A DNA stretch of 64,000 bases from Stutzerimonas kunmingensis (GTDB lineage Bacteria; Pseudomonadota; Gammaproteobacteria; Pseudomonadales; Pseudomonadaceae). Below the pieces are notes generated by a model. It worked only from the letters and a program-made list of their open reading frames with translations, made no database searches and was not told the DNA's origin. Below are positions 62,948-64,000 of this stretch, piece by piece. The stretch covers positions 45,837-109,836 of the forward strand of contig NZ_JACXXG010000014.1 in NCBI RefSeq assembly GCF_014764705.1. Direction: 5' to 3'. The position numbers were made by a program, and so were the translations under genes. Position 1 is the first letter of the stretch; each line of letters opens with the position of its first letter.

Positions 62948-63273
62948 GCGTCGCCCTCCCAGCCGGCAATTTCCAACGCACGTGCCTGTGCTCGACGAAT
63001 CGCAGTATCGGGTTCGCGCTCTCCCGCCTCGATCAGCCCCAGGTAGGCTGGACTGATCCCCACAGCGCGCGCCAACGCCTCTTGTGAAAGCCCCTTGGCC
63101 TCACGCAGAGCGCTCAGCTCGACCAGGGACGGACGTGACTGAGCGCCACTGGGTGCGACATCAGTGGCAACGGCCGATTTGACACCGACCGCATTCAAAA
63201 GCGCCTGGTACTCGTCCCACGGCAGTACGGCGTATTCCGGCGAGCCGTCACGCATGATGACCTGTACATTCAT
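62944..63273 (-). CDS. XRE-type helix-turn-helix regulator
   Basis: The 109-residue protein has an N-terminal strand-rich segment (MNVQVIMRDGSPEYAVLPWD) typical of antitoxin-like N-termini and an HTH_3 domain (about 52-105; LREAKGLSQEALARAVGISP, then YLGLIEAGER). This layout is found in stand-alone antitoxin-type regulators. No toxin gene is recognisable beside it. It probably controls its own three-gene operon. Confidence 0.8.
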   Translation of the reverse strand: MNVQVIMRDGSPEYAVLPWDEYQALLNAVGVKSAVATDVAPSGAQSRPSLVELSALREAKGLSQEALARAVGISPAYLGLIEAGEREPDTAIRRAQARALEIAGWEGDA

Positions 63274-63432
63274 CCGTATTTTCCCCAGGCGTCTTCGATC
63301 AGATGCGGAATCTTAACAGCCCTTGCCGCTCCTTGAAGCTACCAACCTGCCGCATGCGTTAGTGAATCGGGATAGAGACCGCAAATGCTCATCCGGCACC
63401 GACAAACGGCGGCGCTACACACGCCGCTGCTA

Positions 63433-63900
63433 TCAGCTCGGCTGGCCGCCGGCCTTCGGTTCGTCCAACGCAGGCAAGCGTTGAAGCGATGCCTGCCGAT
63501 CCGCAGTCTGGGCCTGCCTCCAGACCTTGAACGCCTCCAACTCACCAGACCACTTGCGCATTACCCAGCCCAGCACAGCCAGATCGTCGACGAACCCAAG
63601 ACCAGGCAGCCAATCCGGGATGGCGTCGATTGGCGACAGGAAGTAGAGCAAGCCGGCCACCACAGCTATCAATGCATTAGGACTGATGGCCCGGTACTCG
63701 CCACGCCACCAAGCTACGCAAAGCGCCTGTAAAAGCGCCAGATCTTCTCGCAATCCTTTGAACAGCCCTCTTTTCGAAGAGGATTTGCGGGCCACCGCAA
63801 AGAGTAACGCGGGGATCTTTCCGCGTTTGATCAGACGCTGCGCGAGCGGAAAATATCGGATGAAATTCCAGGGAGTGCGGATTCCACGCCATTCGGACAC
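63433..63900 (-). CDS. YkvA/DUF1232 membrane protein with IS-altered start
   Basis: The frame has DUF1232 features: FLSPIDAIPDWLPGLGFVDDLAVLGWV and a membrane segment before it. The apparent GTG start at 63900 and the first eight or nine residues (SEWRGIRT) come from the end of an IS21-like element; the native part begins at PWNFIRYFPLAQRL. Related pseudomonad proteins begin with a short Met-Lys-Ala-Pro-Trp sequence, so only a few native residues are lost, but the native promoter and ribosome site are displaced. Expression is doubtful. Confidence 0.7.
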   Translation of the reverse strand: MSEWRGIRTPWNFIRYFPLAQRLIKRGKIPALLFAVARKSSSKRGLFKGLREDLALLQALCVAWWRGEYRAISPNALIAVVAGLLYFLSPIDAIPDWLPGLGFVDDLAVLGWVMRKWSGELEAFKVWRQAQTADRQASLQRLPALDEPKAGGQPS

Positions 63901-64000
63901 TCAGCCCACGCTGATCCGGACACCTGTTCCACGATCATTCGGACAGGCAGTCGGAGCGCAGCGACGCAGGGGTTGCATTGTTAGTCTGAGGCGCCCGGCG
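63876..64000. mobile_element. Terminus of an IS21-family insertion sequence (runs off right edge)
   Basis: From TG at 63876 inward there are three direct imperfect repeats of a 20-odd-bp unit (reverse strand: GTGTCCGAATGGCGTGG, GTGTCCGGATCAGCGTGG, CTGTCCGAATGATCGTGG). Multiple terminal repeats of this kind and a terminal TG...CA are typical of IS21 elements. Further in, a reverse frame ends in TAA near 63981, consistent with the end of an istB-type gene. The other end and the target duplication lie outside the window. Confidence 0.65.

Overview
The window is a high-GC chromosomal segment of a Pseudomonas-type gammaproteobacterium, most likely Stutzerimonas (the Pseudomonas stutzeri group). 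The reasons are gene content and order: lpxL/htrB next to minC-minD-minE-rluA-apeB and prc next to an EAL-GGDEF gene match the Pseudomonas aeruginosa arrangement (around PA3242-PA3247 and PA3257-PA3258). The NAGGN osmolyte cluster, the Lhr helicase and the membrane glucose dehydrogenase are also typical of pseudomonads. The genus call is inference.

Layout. 1-12640: a partial stress-like protein, a secreted GH5 glycosidase with three N-terminal repeats, two small DUF genes, CvfB, two PQQ-type sugar dehydrogenases, a 59-aa protein, a pseudouridine synthase, a solute-binding protein and two lipoproteins. 12812-23755: Lhr, an SDR, a DUF1264-like lipoprotein, an EgtB-EgtD-S8 peptidase operon and a MarR regulator. 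23931-28903: the three-gene NAGGN osmoprotectant cluster. 29098-39679: a hybrid sensor kinase, YheU, an MFS exporter, an SDR, the actP-yjcH acetate uptake pair, and an alpha/beta-hydrolase overlapping an MlaA-like gene.

39984-50487: a 10.5-kb integrated element that splits a pirin gene. It is visibly AT-richer than its surroundings. A 6-bp core (CTCGAA) is shared by both junctions, and removing one copy plus the insert restores a continuous 280-codon pirin frame. The element codes for a large serine integrase, an OrfA-like HTH protein, a second small serine recombinase, an SF3 helicase (DUF5906-like), several tiny ribbon-helix-helix and zinc-knuckle proteins, an iteron cluster, and a recognisable phage tape measure protein preceded by two small genes. 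It has no capsid, portal, terminase, other tail or lysis gene that I can recognise. I read it as a phage-satellite-like element that carries a tail tape-measure module. This is the most likely undescribed system in the window.

50488-64000: the 3' half of pirin, LpxL, MinCDE, RluA, a methyltransferase, M18 aminopeptidase, quinone oxidoreductase, Prc protease, an EAL-CBS-GGDEF protein, a short reverse operon (XRE regulator, unknown, Sel1 protein), and a YkvA/DUF1232 gene whose 5' end is interrupted by the terminus of an IS21-type insertion sequence that runs off the right edge.
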